DNA from: Microbacteriaceae bacterium
GTDB lineage: Bacteria; Actinomycetota; Actinomycetes; Actinomycetales; Microbacteriaceae
Assembly: GCA_012719255.1 (NCBI GenBank)
Contig: JAAYAS010000064.1
Coordinates: 1 to 10,627 of the forward strand
DNA length: 10,627 bases
Direction of reading: 5' to 3'
The number at the start of each line of letters is the position of its first letter. Within the stretch, counting starts at the first letter, position 1. A program made the translations under genes and the position numbers. Under the pieces are notes generated by a model. That model worked only from the letters and a program-made list of their open reading frames with translations. It was not told the DNA's origin and made no database searches. Below, in pieces: positions 1 through 6,298 of this stretch.

Positions 1-1269
1 CGCGCCGCGGCCCGACTGGCCCCGACCGCCCGACTGGCCGCGTCCGCCGCCCTGCTGCTGCGGGGCGGCCGGTGCGGGCTCGACGTGCGCGGCCCGCGCG
101 CCGACGAGCTCGGCGACCGCGGGCGAGGCCGCGCTGACCTGCTCGAACGGCGCGTCGATGCGGGCGCGGCGCAGCAGCGACTTCGTCTCGCGCACCTCGT
201 CCTCGACGGCGACCGTGATCACGGTGCCCGAGGCGCCGGCGCGGGCGGTGCGGCCCGAGCGGTGCAGGTAGGCCTTGTGCTCGACCGGCGGGTCGACGTG
301 CACGACGAGCTCGACGTCGTCGACGTGCACGCCGCGCGCGGCGACATCGGTCGCGACGAGCACGCGCACGCCGCCGGCGGCGGGATCGGCCGAGAACGCC
401 GCGAGATTGCGGTCGCGCGCGTTCTGCGAGAGGTTGCCCTGCAGGTCGACCGCGGGGATGCCCTCGGCGGTGAGCTTGCGGGCGAGCTTCTTCGCCTGGT
501 GCTTCGTGCGGGTGAACAGGATGCGGCGCCCGGTTCCCGAGGCGAGCTCGCGCACGAGGGCGGTCTTCTCCTCGCGGTTCGCGACGACGAGCACCCGGTG
601 GGTCATCTCGCCGGCCGGCACGCTCGACTCGTCGACCGAGTGGGTCACCGGGTCGTCGAGGAAGCGCCGCGTGAGCTTGTCGACGCCGTTGTCGAGCGTC
701 GCCGAGAACAGCAGCCGCTGCCCGCCCTCGGGCGTGGCGGCGAGGATGCGGGTGACGCCGGGCAGGAAGCCGAGGTCGGCCATGTGGTCGGCCTCGTCGA
801 GCACGGCGATCTCGACCCGGTCGAGCCGGGCCTCGCGCTGCTGCATGAGGTCCTCGAGGCGGCCCGGGCACGCGACCACGATGTCGACCGCGGCGCGCAG
901 CGCCTCGACCTGGCGGGTCTGCTTCACCCCGCCGAAGATGGTCGTCACGGTGAGCCCGGCCTCGCGGGCGAGCGGCTCGATGGTCGCGGCGATCTGCGTC
1001 GCGAGCTCGCGCGTCGGCGCGAGCACGAGCCCGCGCGGGCGGTTCGGCTCGGTGCGGGTCGATGCGGCGGCGAGGCGCTGCACGAGGGGGAGCGAGAACG
1101 CGATGGTCTTGCCCGAGCCGGTGCGGCCGCGGCCGAGCACATCGCGGCCGGCGAGCGAGTCGGGCAGCGTGTCGCGCTGGATGGGGAAGGGATGCGTCTT
1201 GCCGTCGGCGGCGAGGGTATCGGCGAGGTCGGCGCGCACGCCGAGATCGCGGAAGGTGATGTCGGTCAT
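1..1269 (-). CDS. DEAD-box ATP-dependent RNA helicase (C-terminus cut by window edge)
   Basis: An ATP-dependent RNA helicase of superfamily 2, expected to unwind RNA duplexes in ribosome assembly or mRNA turnover. The 423 visible residues carry all the core motifs in order. These are a Q motif ending at Gln31, Walker A GRTGSGKT near residues 48-55, PTRELA, a CPGR variant of the usual TPGR, DEAD at 158-161, SAT at 189-191, ATDVAARG at 306-313 and HRSGRTARAG at 336-345. Both RecA-like lobes are therefore complete. After about residue 380 the protein becomes a Gly/Gln/Arg/Ser-rich tail with GRGQSG repeats that runs off the window, so the stop is not seen. The ATG at 1269 is chosen because the family N-terminus (TFRDLGV) starts directly there. 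The gene is divergent from the DsbA-like gene. The particular helicase (RhlE-, DeaD- or CsdA-like) cannot be settled from this sequence. Confidence 0.95.
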   Translation of the reverse strand, partial: MTDITFRDLGVRADLADTLAADGKTHPFPIQRDTLPDSLAGRDVLGRGRTGSGKTIAFSLPLVQRLAAASTRTEPNRPRGLVLAPTRELATQIAATIEPLAREAGLTVTTIFGGVKQTRQVEALRAAVDIVVACPGRLEDLMQQREARLDRVEIAVLDEADHMADLGFLPGVTRILAATPEGGQRLLFSATLDNGVDKLTRRFLDDPVTHSVDESSVPAGEMTHRVLVVANREEKTALVRELASGTGRRILFTRTKHQAKKLARKLTAEGIPAVDLQGNLSQNARDRNLAAFSADPAAGGVRVLVATDVAARGVHVDDVELVVHVDPPVEHKAYLHRSGRTARAGASGTVITVAVEDEVRETKSLLRRARIDAPFEQVSAASPAVAELVGARAAHVEPAPAAPQQQGGGRGQSGGRGQSGRGA

Positions 1270-1329
1270 CAAGAAAAGTCTCTCTGGTTCGGCGACCGCG
1301 GCAGGAGGCGCGCAGGGTCGCAAACGATC

Positions 1330-1335
1330 AGTCTA
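1330..1335 (-). promoter_or_regulatory. Candidate -10 element for the helicase gene
   Basis: Read on the minus strand this is TAGACT, matching the actinobacterial TANNNT -10 pattern. It lies about 60 bases upstream of the helicase start, and no convincing -35 box is visible. It lies in the 176-base gap between divergent genes, which otherwise shows only the DsbA-side promoter signals. Confidence 0.35.
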
Positions 1336-1401
1336 CGCCCCGGCGCGCGATCACGCTGGGGATCGGCGCCCTCGCCCCGGAGTGCGCCCGGCCCCGCCGA
1401 A

Positions 1402-1407
1402 TAGAAT
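1402..1407 (+). promoter_or_regulatory. Candidate -10 element for the DsbA-like gene
   Basis: TAGAAT fits the TANNNT consensus and stands out in otherwise GC-only sequence. It implies a start point near 1414 and a leader of roughly 30 bases. That leader contains a good ribosome binding site, AGGAG at 1435-1439, six bases before the ATG. There is no clear -35 box. Confidence 0.5.
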
Positions 1408-1445
1408 CGGAGGCGGACCGTACCGGCCGAACCCAGGAGCGCGCC

Positions 1446-2222
1446 ATGATGCAGCAGCCCCAGTCCTCCTCGTCCTCGCGCGATCGGCGCCTCGTGCTCA
1501 TCGTCTCGATCGCCGCGGCCGTCGTCATCGCCATCGCGGTGATCGCCGGGCTCTGGCTCGGCGGCGTCTTCGGCGGCGACGGCGACGACGCCGGCGCCGC
1601 GCCGGCGGGGACGGCCGAGGTCGAGGGCCCGGTCGCCGACGGGGATGCGGGCGCCGATGCCGATGCCGACGGGGGCGCGGCCGTCGACCCCGCGGCGACG
1701 CCCGACTACATGATCGTCGGCGATCCGGCCGCGCCGGTCGTCGTCGACGTCTACATCGACTATCTCTGCCCCTATTGCTCGGTATTCGCCGCCGATGTCG
1801 AGCCGCATCTCGAATCCGGCGTCGTCGAATCGGGCGAGGCGAATGTCGTCTATCACGATGTCGCATTCGTGCATCCGACCGGTTCGCAGGCGCTCGCGGT
1901 GGGCGCGCGGGCGGCGGGGGAGCAGGGCTTCTACGCCGAATTCCATGCGGCCGCGATGAATGCCCAGGCCGATATCCGCGCCGGCGGCGGTGAAGTCGAC
2001 GAGCAGCTGCTCGTCGAACTCGCCGAATCGGCGGGAGTGCCCGATATCGAGCTGTTCGTGTCGCGCCTCGACGCGCCCGAGCTCGTCGCGGGCCTCGAGG
2101 CGAGCGCCGCGGAGGCGGCCGAGCGCGAGGTGCCGCACGTGCCCTACGTCTACGTGAACGGCGAGGCGGTCGAGGAGCCGACCCTCGAGAACGTGCTCGC
2201 GGCGATCGAGCGGGCCGGCTGA
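1446..2222 (+). CDS. Membrane-anchored DsbA-like thioredoxin-fold protein
   Basis: A predicted extracytoplasmic thiol-disulfide oxidoreductase of 258 residues. Residues 16-40 form one hydrophobic segment after a short basic stretch (RDRR), giving a signal-anchor with the rest outside; there is no lipobox cysteine. An acidic Asp/Ala/Gly-rich linker (about 43-88) leads into a DsbA-type domain (Thioredoxin_4 class). That domain has the redox motif CPYC at 108-111 within YIDYLCPYC, and the expected cis-proline at Pro233 in HVPYVYVNG. Both catalytic cysteines are present, so it should be active, making or reducing disulfides in exported proteins. The start is supported by AGGAG at 1435; a second ATG follows directly, so the first residue may be Met2. 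Codon use in the middle third is less GC-biased than in the flanks. No DsbB/VKOR partner lies nearby. Family assignment is secure; the direction of the redox reaction and the substrates are not known. Confidence 0.9.
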   Translation: MMQQPQSSSSSRDRRLVLIVSIAAAVVIAIAVIAGLWLGGVFGGDGDDAGAAPAGTAEVEGPVADGDAGADADADGGAAVDPAATPDYMIVGDPAAPVVVDVYIDYLCPYCSVFAADVEPHLESGVVESGEANVVYHDVAFVHPTGSQALAVGARAAGEQGFYAEFHAAAMNAQADIRAGGGEVDEQLLVELAESAGVPDIELFVSRLDAPELVAGLEASAAEAAEREVPHVPYVYVNGEAVEEPTLENVLAAIERAG

Positions 2223-2241
2223 GGCCGACCCGCTCGATCGC
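2202..2241. terminator. Bidirectional hairpin terminator shared by convergent genes
   Basis: A perfect 13-bp inverted repeat has arms GCGATCGAGCGGG (2202-2214) and CCCGCTCGATCGC (2229-2241). After one mismatch the stem continues with CGGC/GCCG around a TGAG loop that contains the TGA stop of the DsbA-like gene. There is no T-tract on either strand, as is common in high-GC actinobacteria. The hairpin lies between the convergent DsbA-like gene and lsr2 and can serve both. Confidence 0.7.
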
Positions 2242-2265
2242 GGTGCTGGGGAGGGGCCGCGGGCG

Positions 2266-2613
2266 TCAGCCCTGGGCCGCCTCGTAGGCGTCGATGACGG
2301 CCTGCGGGATGCGGCCGCGGTCGGCGACTTCGTGGCCGTTCGCGCGCGCCCACTTGCGGATCGCGGCGAGGTCGCGCTTCGGGCCGGCGGTCGGCAGCTG
2401 GGTGCGGGTGCCGCGCTGCTGGCGGCCGCCGGTGCGGCGGGCCGCGCCGATGTACTGCTCGAGCGCGCCGCGCAGCTCGGCCGCGTTGTCGTCGCTGAGA
2501 TCGATCTCGTAATCGACGCCGTCGAGCGAGAACTTCACGGTCTCGCCGGCGCCCTCGGGGAGCTCGGTGCCGTCGATGTCGTCGACGATCTGATAGATGA
2601 TCTTGCGGGCCAT
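2266..2613 (-). CDS. lsr2: Lsr2 family nucleoid-associated protein
   Basis: An H-NS-like nucleoid protein of actinobacteria that bridges DNA and silences AT-rich, often horizontally acquired, genes. The 115 residues match the usual Lsr2 length. The N-terminal dimerisation domain reads MARKIIYQIVDDIDG and continues through a stretch ending LDGVDYEIDLSDDNAAELRG. A basic linker (RRTGGRQQRGTR) follows. The C-terminal DNA-binding domain has the hallmark pattern IRKWARANGHEV then RGRIP then VIDAYEAA, where RGR is the AT-hook-like minor-groove motif. The frame is open upstream to 2724, but the ATG at 2613 is chosen because family homology begins there and GAAAGG (plus-strand 2619-2624) sits five bases before it. 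It is transcribed alone: the upstream ABC permease is on the same strand but separated by a 126-base AT-richer promoter region. Lsr2 may repress its own gene through that region. Confidence 0.95.
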   Translation of the reverse strand: MARKIIYQIVDDIDGTELPEGAGETVKFSLDGVDYEIDLSDDNAAELRGALEQYIGAARRTGGRQQRGTRTQLPTAGPKRDLAAIRKWARANGHEVADRGRIPQAVIDAYEAAQG

Positions 2614-2618
2614 TGCTG

Positions 2619-2624
2619 CCTTTC
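2619..2624 (-). promoter_or_regulatory. Ribosome binding site fixing the lsr2 start
   Basis: GAAAGG on the minus strand lies five bases before the ATG at 2613. It favours this start over the longer open frame reaching 2724. The response-regulator gene uses the same hexamer. Confidence 0.7.
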
Positions 2625-2665
2625 GGTCGCGAATCGATCGCACGATTCGAATGCGGTCGGCAGCG

Positions 2666-2671
2666 AGTGTA
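2666..2671 (-). promoter_or_regulatory. Candidate -10 element for lsr2
   Basis: On the minus strand this reads TACACT, a TANNNT match about 53 bases upstream of the lsr2 ATG. It overlaps one end of the 18-bp palindrome at 2669-2686, so a protein bound there would block RNA polymerase. No strong -35 box is seen. Confidence 0.4.
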
Positions 2672-2686
2672 TTCGAATTCGAATAC
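2669..2686. repeat. 18-bp perfect palindrome in the lsr2 promoter, possible operator
   Basis: GTATTCGAATTCGAATAC is a perfect palindrome built of overlapping ATTCGAAT units. A further ATTCGAAT occurs at 2645-2652. In all, nine CGAAT/ATTCG pentamers fall between 2630 and 2727, in the most AT-rich stretch of the window. Position and symmetry suggest an operator for lsr2; which protein binds it is not shown by the sequence. Confidence 0.6.
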
Positions 2687-2739
2687 GGTGCGGTGAATAT
2701 GCGCCGAATCGTCGCGGAATCCATTCGGATATCGGCGGA

Positions 2740-5274
2740 TCACTCCCTCGAGAGCGCGGCCGCCGGGGTGATCCGGGCCGCGCGGTGCGCCGGGCCGAGC
2801 CCCGCGAGCACGCCGAGCAGCACCGCGGCGCCGAGCACGAGCCCCACCGCCGTCCACGGCACCGCGAGCACCGTGCCGCCCGCCGCCTCGACCACGGCCG
2901 ACTCGACCGCCGCGATCCCGAGCGGCACGCCGATCGCGATCGAGAGCACCGCGCCGAGCAGCGCGAGCGAGACCGACTCGAGCACGACCATCAGCCGCGC
3001 GTCGCGGCGCTCGGCGCCGAGTGCCCGCAGCAGCGCGAGCTCGCGCCGCCGCTCGGCGACCGACAGCGCCACCACGCTCGCGAGGCCGATCGCCGAGATG
3101 ACGATCGTGAGCGCGAGCATCGCGAGCACGAACGCGGTGAGGAACCCCGCGATCTCCTCGTAGAGCGAGCGCTCGACCACCGGGCCGCCGTAGACGAGCG
3201 CGCGGTCGGTGTCGGCGAGCTCGTCGAGCGCCGTGCTCAGCGCGCTCGCGCCGCCGGCCGCCGCGTCGAGCCACACCTCGGTGACCTCCGGCGCACCGCC
3301 GAGCGCGGCGAAATCGGTCGGCGAGAGCACGGCGACGACGCTCGGGCCGGCCTCGGCCGGACCGGACCGGCTCGTGTTCGCCACCCGGTCGCCGTGCGCG
3401 GCGAGCGCGACCGCCTCGCCGCCCGGCACCCGCAGCTCGAACGGGGAGCCGTCGGGCACGACGCCCTCGTCGCCGACGAGCGCGGTCGGCAGCAGCGCGG
3501 CGCCGGCGCCGGCCCGATCGGCGCGGTCGGCCCACGCGCCGGGCAGCTCGGCCGCCCGGTCGACGCCGAGCTCGGGCGCCGACGACTCCACCGCGAGCGT
3601 GCGCACCGCCGCCGAGCCGTCGACCGAGGGCAGCGCGGCGATCGCCGCGAGCTGGGCGTCGGTGAGCGGCGCGCCGTCGACCGTCGCGACCACCGCATCG
3701 ACCCGGAAGCGGTCGTCGAGCGAGCGGGTCATCGTCGCCGTCACGCTCTCGACGGCCGTGAGCATCGCGATCGCGAGGCTGCCGCCGAGCGCGATCGCGA
3801 GCACCACCGTGCCCGAGCGGCGCGCGGTGCGCACGAGGTTCTCGCCGGCGAGCTTCGGCACCGGGCCGCCGAGGGTGAGCAGCCGCGCGACGAGCGGGGT
3901 GAGCGCCCGCACGAGCAGCGGCACGAGCACGATGAGGCCGATCGCGGCGATCACGCCCGCGCCGATCGCGATGAGGAGGTTGTGGAGGAGCGCCGCGGCG
4001 ACGAGCCCGGCCGCGCCGATCGCGGTGACGATGGCGCCGATGATCCAGCCGGCCGTGCTCGAGCGCCGGGTGCGCCGCTCGGTCGTCGCCGAGGCGCTCA
4101 GCGCCGCCACCGGGCTCAGCGAGCGCGTCGAGGCGGCGGGCGCCCAGGCGGCGAGCAGGGTCACGGCGACGGTCACCGCGATCGCGGCGATCGGCCAGGC
4201 GGCGTCGACCCGCGGGCCGCCGGCGGCGAGCACGAACGCGGCGGCGATGAGCCAGCCGAGCCCGAAACCGGCCGCAGTGCCGGCGAGCGCGCCGGTCGCG
4301 CCGACGAGCAGCGCCTCGACGAGCACCGAGCGCTGCACCTGCCCGCCCGAGGCGCCGACGAGCCGCAGCAGGCCGTTCTCGCGCAGCCGCTGCGCGAGCA
4401 GCACCTGGAACGTGTTGCGGATCACCATCGTCGCGGCGATGAGCGCGATCGCGATGAACGCGAGGAAGACCGTGGCGAGCACGTTCGCGCCGCCGGTGAA
4501 GCGATCGACGAGATCGTCGACGAACCGCTCGGCGCTCATCGCCTGCGGGGCGTCGGGGCCGTCGCCGAACTCGGCGCGCATCGCCGCGAGCACCGCCTCG
4601 GCGTCGGCGCCCGGCTCGAGGCGCACGAGCGCGCCCGGCGCCGAGCCCTCCCAAGCGGCGGCGTCGACGTGCACGGCGGCGAGCGCGCCCTCGGCGCCGG
4701 CCGGCGGCGCCACGACGCCGACGACGCGCACGGCGAGCGGCGCCTCCGCCCACGGCGCGAGCTCGAGCTCGTCGCCGAGCGCGGCGCCGAGGCCGTCGAG
4801 ATCGCGCTGCGAGAGCGCGACCTCGTCGCGGCCCGACGGCCATGCGCCCTCGCGCAGCTCGACCCAGCGCAGCGCCGGGTCGACGGCGATGCCGTGGAGG
4901 TCGACGGAGCGCTCCTCGCCGACGAACGCGACCTCGCCGCCCGACGAGACGAGCGGCTCGGCGACCGCGACGCCGTCGAAGGCGAGCAGCTCGTCGGCGG
5001 CGAGCGGCTCGGCGCCGAACTGCACCGCGATGTCGGCGTTCGAGGTCGGCGCCGACAGCACCACGCGCATCCCCTGCTGCATGGTGCCGATGAACGTGCC
5101 GGTGGTCATGACCGCGAGCGCCGACAGCAGCGCCGCGACGAGCACGGCCGCGACGCGGCCGGGCGCCTGCAGCAGCTGGCGGCGGGCGAGCAGCAGCGGC
5201 GTCGAGCCGCCGCGGCGGGCGGCGGCGCGGGCCGGAGCCGGCGCGGGAACGGGAGCCGGGGCGGTGGCGGTCAT
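2740..5274 (-). CDS. ABC transporter permease with two FtsX domains (MacB/LolCE-like)
   Basis: The membrane subunit of a Type VII (MacB/LolCDE-class) ABC exporter, 844 residues. After an Ala/Pro-rich cytoplasmic N-terminus comes TM1 (about 41-63) and a long extracytoplasmic domain (about 65-255). The first FtsX core follows, with TMs near 263-284, 318-350 and 360-380 and the conserved stretch RLRENGLLRLVGAS. Two further TMs lie at about 408-456, then one near 488-508. A second extracytoplasmic domain runs to about 715, and the C-terminal FtsX core has three TMs and the matching ERRRELALLRALGAE. This gives about ten TMs in total, the usual size for actinobacterial two-FtsX permeases. Its ATG overlaps the TGA of the ATPase gene (ATGA), so the two are translationally coupled. 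No MacA-like adaptor is present, as expected without an outer membrane. The substrate is unknown; peptide antibiotics, lipids or lipoproteins are possible. The coupling uses cytoplasmic ATP to drive movements of the external domains. Confidence 0.92.
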   Translation of the reverse strand: MTATAPAPVPAPAPARAAARRGGSTPLLLARRQLLQAPGRVAAVLVAALLSALAVMTTGTFIGTMQQGMRVVLSAPTSNADIAVQFGAEPLAADELLAFDGVAVAEPLVSSGGEVAFVGEERSVDLHGIAVDPALRWVELREGAWPSGRDEVALSQRDLDGLGAALGDELELAPWAEAPLAVRVVGVVAPPAGAEGALAAVHVDAAAWEGSAPGALVRLEPGADAEAVLAAMRAEFGDGPDAPQAMSAERFVDDLVDRFTGGANVLATVFLAFIAIALIAATMVIRNTFQVLLAQRLRENGLLRLVGASGGQVQRSVLVEALLVGATGALAGTAAGFGLGWLIAAAFVLAAGGPRVDAAWPIAAIAVTVAVTLLAAWAPAASTRSLSPVAALSASATTERRTRRSSTAGWIIGAIVTAIGAAGLVAAALLHNLLIAIGAGVIAAIGLIVLVPLLVRALTPLVARLLTLGGPVPKLAGENLVRTARRSGTVVLAIALGGSLAIAMLTAVESVTATMTRSLDDRFRVDAVVATVDGAPLTDAQLAAIAALPSVDGSAAVRTLAVESSAPELGVDRAAELPGAWADRADRAGAGAALLPTALVGDEGVVPDGSPFELRVPGGEAVALAAHGDRVANTSRSGPAEAGPSVVAVLSPTDFAALGGAPEVTEVWLDAAAGGASALSTALDELADTDRALVYGGPVVERSLYEEIAGFLTAFVLAMLALTIVISAIGLASVVALSVAERRRELALLRALGAERRDARLMVVLESVSLALLGAVLSIAIGVPLGIAAVESAVVEAAGGTVLAVPWTAVGLVLGAAVLLGVLAGLGPAHRAARITPAAALSRE

Positions 5275-6080
5275 GCACCGACCTCCGCCATCGTCGCCGC
5301 GATGCGCTCGTAGTCGGCGCCGCGCAGCTCGTGGGCGATGCGCCCGTCGACGAGGATGAGCACCCGGTCGGCGAACGCCGCCGCGGCCGGGTCGTGGGTG
5401 ACCATGATCACCGTCTGCCGCCGCTGCCGCGCCGCCTGCTGCAGCGAGGCGAGCAGCGCCCGGCCGGTGCGCAGGTCGAGGGCGCCGGTCGGCTCGTCGG
5501 CGAACACCACCGCGGGGCGGACGACGAGCGCGCGGGCGACGGCGACGCGCTGCTGCTGACCGCCCGACAGCTCGTGCGGCAGGTGGTGCAGCCGGTCGGC
5601 GATGCCGAGCCCGGCGGCGAGCTCGTCGATCGCCCCCGGCTCGGCCCGCCGGCCCGCGAGCCGCAGCGGCAGCTCGATGTTCTCGAGCGCCGTGAGGGTC
5701 GGCACGAGGTTGAACGACTGGAACACGAAGCCGAGCCGCTCGCGGCGCAGCCGGGTGAGCGCCGCATCCGGCATGCCGACGATCGAGCGGCCCTCGATCG
5801 CGACGTCGCCCGCGGTCGGCTCGTCGAGCCCCGCGAGCACGTGCATCAGGGTCGACTTGCCCGAGCCCGAGGGGCCCATGATCGCGGTGAACTCGCCGAC
5901 CGCGAACGCGGCGTCGACGCCGTTCACGGCGCGCACCTCGGCGTCGCCGGCGCCGTGGACCTTCACGAGGCCGCGGCAGGCGACCGCGGGCGGCAGCCCG
6001 ATCGAGGTCGGGGCCTGCGGCGGCGCGGATGCGGCGGAGCCCGCGGCGGGGGCGGGCGCGGGGCGGTCGGGGCGGTGCAT
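5271..6080 (-). CDS. ABC transporter ATP-binding protein (MacB/LolD-like)
   Basis: The cytoplasmic ATPase that pairs with the FtsX-type permease directly downstream. All nucleotide-binding motifs are intact in the 269 residues: Walker A GPSGSGKST at 69-77, Q-loop Gln121 in VFQSFNLVP, signature LSGGQQQRVAVARAL starting at 171, Walker B VVFADE ending at Glu196, D-loop GALD and switch His229 in MVTHD. The FNLVPTLTALENIELPL stretch is typical of the LolD/MacB/FtsE group. The first ~33 residues are an Ala/Pro-rich extension not found in most family members. The start at 6080 is supported by GAAGGA seven bases upstream (plus-strand 6088-6093), and no methionine occurs between it and the Walker A region. 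It is the first gene of a two-gene operon divergent from the two-component system. I saw no clear -10 box upstream. Confidence 0.94.
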   Translation of the reverse strand: MHRPDRPAPAPAAGSAASAPPQAPTSIGLPPAVACRGLVKVHGAGDAEVRAVNGVDAAFAVGEFTAIMGPSGSGKSTLMHVLAGLDEPTAGDVAIEGRSIVGMPDAALTRLRRERLGFVFQSFNLVPTLTALENIELPLRLAGRRAEPGAIDELAAGLGIADRLHHLPHELSGGQQQRVAVARALVVRPAVVFADEPTGALDLRTGRALLASLQQAARQRRQTVIMVTHDPAAAAFADRVLILVDGRIAHELRGADYERIAATMAEVGA

Positions 6081-6097
6081 GAGGGCGTCCTTCGCTC

Positions 6098-6147
6098 GGA
6101 GTCGGGAACGGCGGCCGGGGGAGTCCCGGGCGTCGATCCCAGACTCC
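6098..6147. promoter_or_regulatory. Three GGAGTC/GACTCC repeats at 22-bp spacing upstream of the ABC operon
   Basis: GGAGTC starts at 6098 and 6120, and its reverse complement GACTCC starts at 6142. The three copies are exactly 22 bp apart, about two helical turns, so proteins bound to them would face the same side of the DNA. The outer pair also forms an imperfect inverted repeat (CGGAGTC/GACTCCG). They lie 18-67 bases upstream of the ATPase start. A regulator site or leader structure is possible; neither is proven. Confidence 0.35.
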
Positions 6148-6174
6148 GCGGCCCCGGCCCCGCCCGCGACGTGC

Positions 6175-6256
6175 GCGGGTCGCGACCCGCCCGCCCCGAC
6201 CGCGCCCTCCGACCCCCTCCTCGGGGATGGGGTCGGGCGCGGCCGACCGCGACCCC
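6175..6256. promoter_or_regulatory. Cluster of GGGTCG inverted half-sites between ABC and kinase operons
   Basis: A perfect 16-bp palindrome, GCGGGTCGCGACCCGC, occupies 6175-6190. Further CGACCC/GGGTCG copies lie at 6210-6215, 6230-6235 and 6250-6255, the last three alternating in orientation. Five half-sites within 80 bases of a divergent promoter region suggest operator DNA, perhaps for the response regulator encoded downstream. The high GC content raises the chance background, so confidence is moderate. Confidence 0.4.
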
Positions 6257-6286
6257 CGGCGCGGGTGCCCGCCCGGCGCCCCTGCC

Positions 6287-6292
6287 TACGAT
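6287..6292 (+). promoter_or_regulatory. Candidate -10 element giving a leaderless kinase mRNA
   Basis: TACGAT is followed by only six bases and then the ATG at 6299. In actinobacteria this spacing places the transcription start on or next to the A of the start codon, so translation would be leaderless. No Shine-Dalgarno sequence precedes the ATG, in agreement. Confidence 0.55.
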
Positions 6293-6298
6293 GGCGGC

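Noticed and set aside
2614..2724. N-terminal extension of Lsr2 to the ATG at 2724
   Set aside because: Lsr2 homology starts at the ATG at 2613, which has its own ribosome binding site, and the extension would read through the promoter and palindrome.
2150..5278. A 1042-codon open frame on the minus strand, overlapping the ABC permease in another frame
   Set aside because: It is Arg/Ala-rich without any recognisable domain, and spans lsr2, an intergenic region and the permease. Long shadow frames are expected when codons end almost always in G or C; the permease frame gives a coherent FtsX protein.
2332..5313. A 993-codon open frame on the plus strand opposite lsr2 and the permease
   Set aside because: It is composed mainly of Arg, Glu, Asp, Gly and Ala with no hydrophobic core, and is antisense to two well-supported genes.
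6227..6298. Upstream ATG extending the kinase by 24 residues
   Set aside because: The extra residues are low-complexity and overlap candidate operator DNA, while the ATG at 6299 has a -10 box at leaderless distance.
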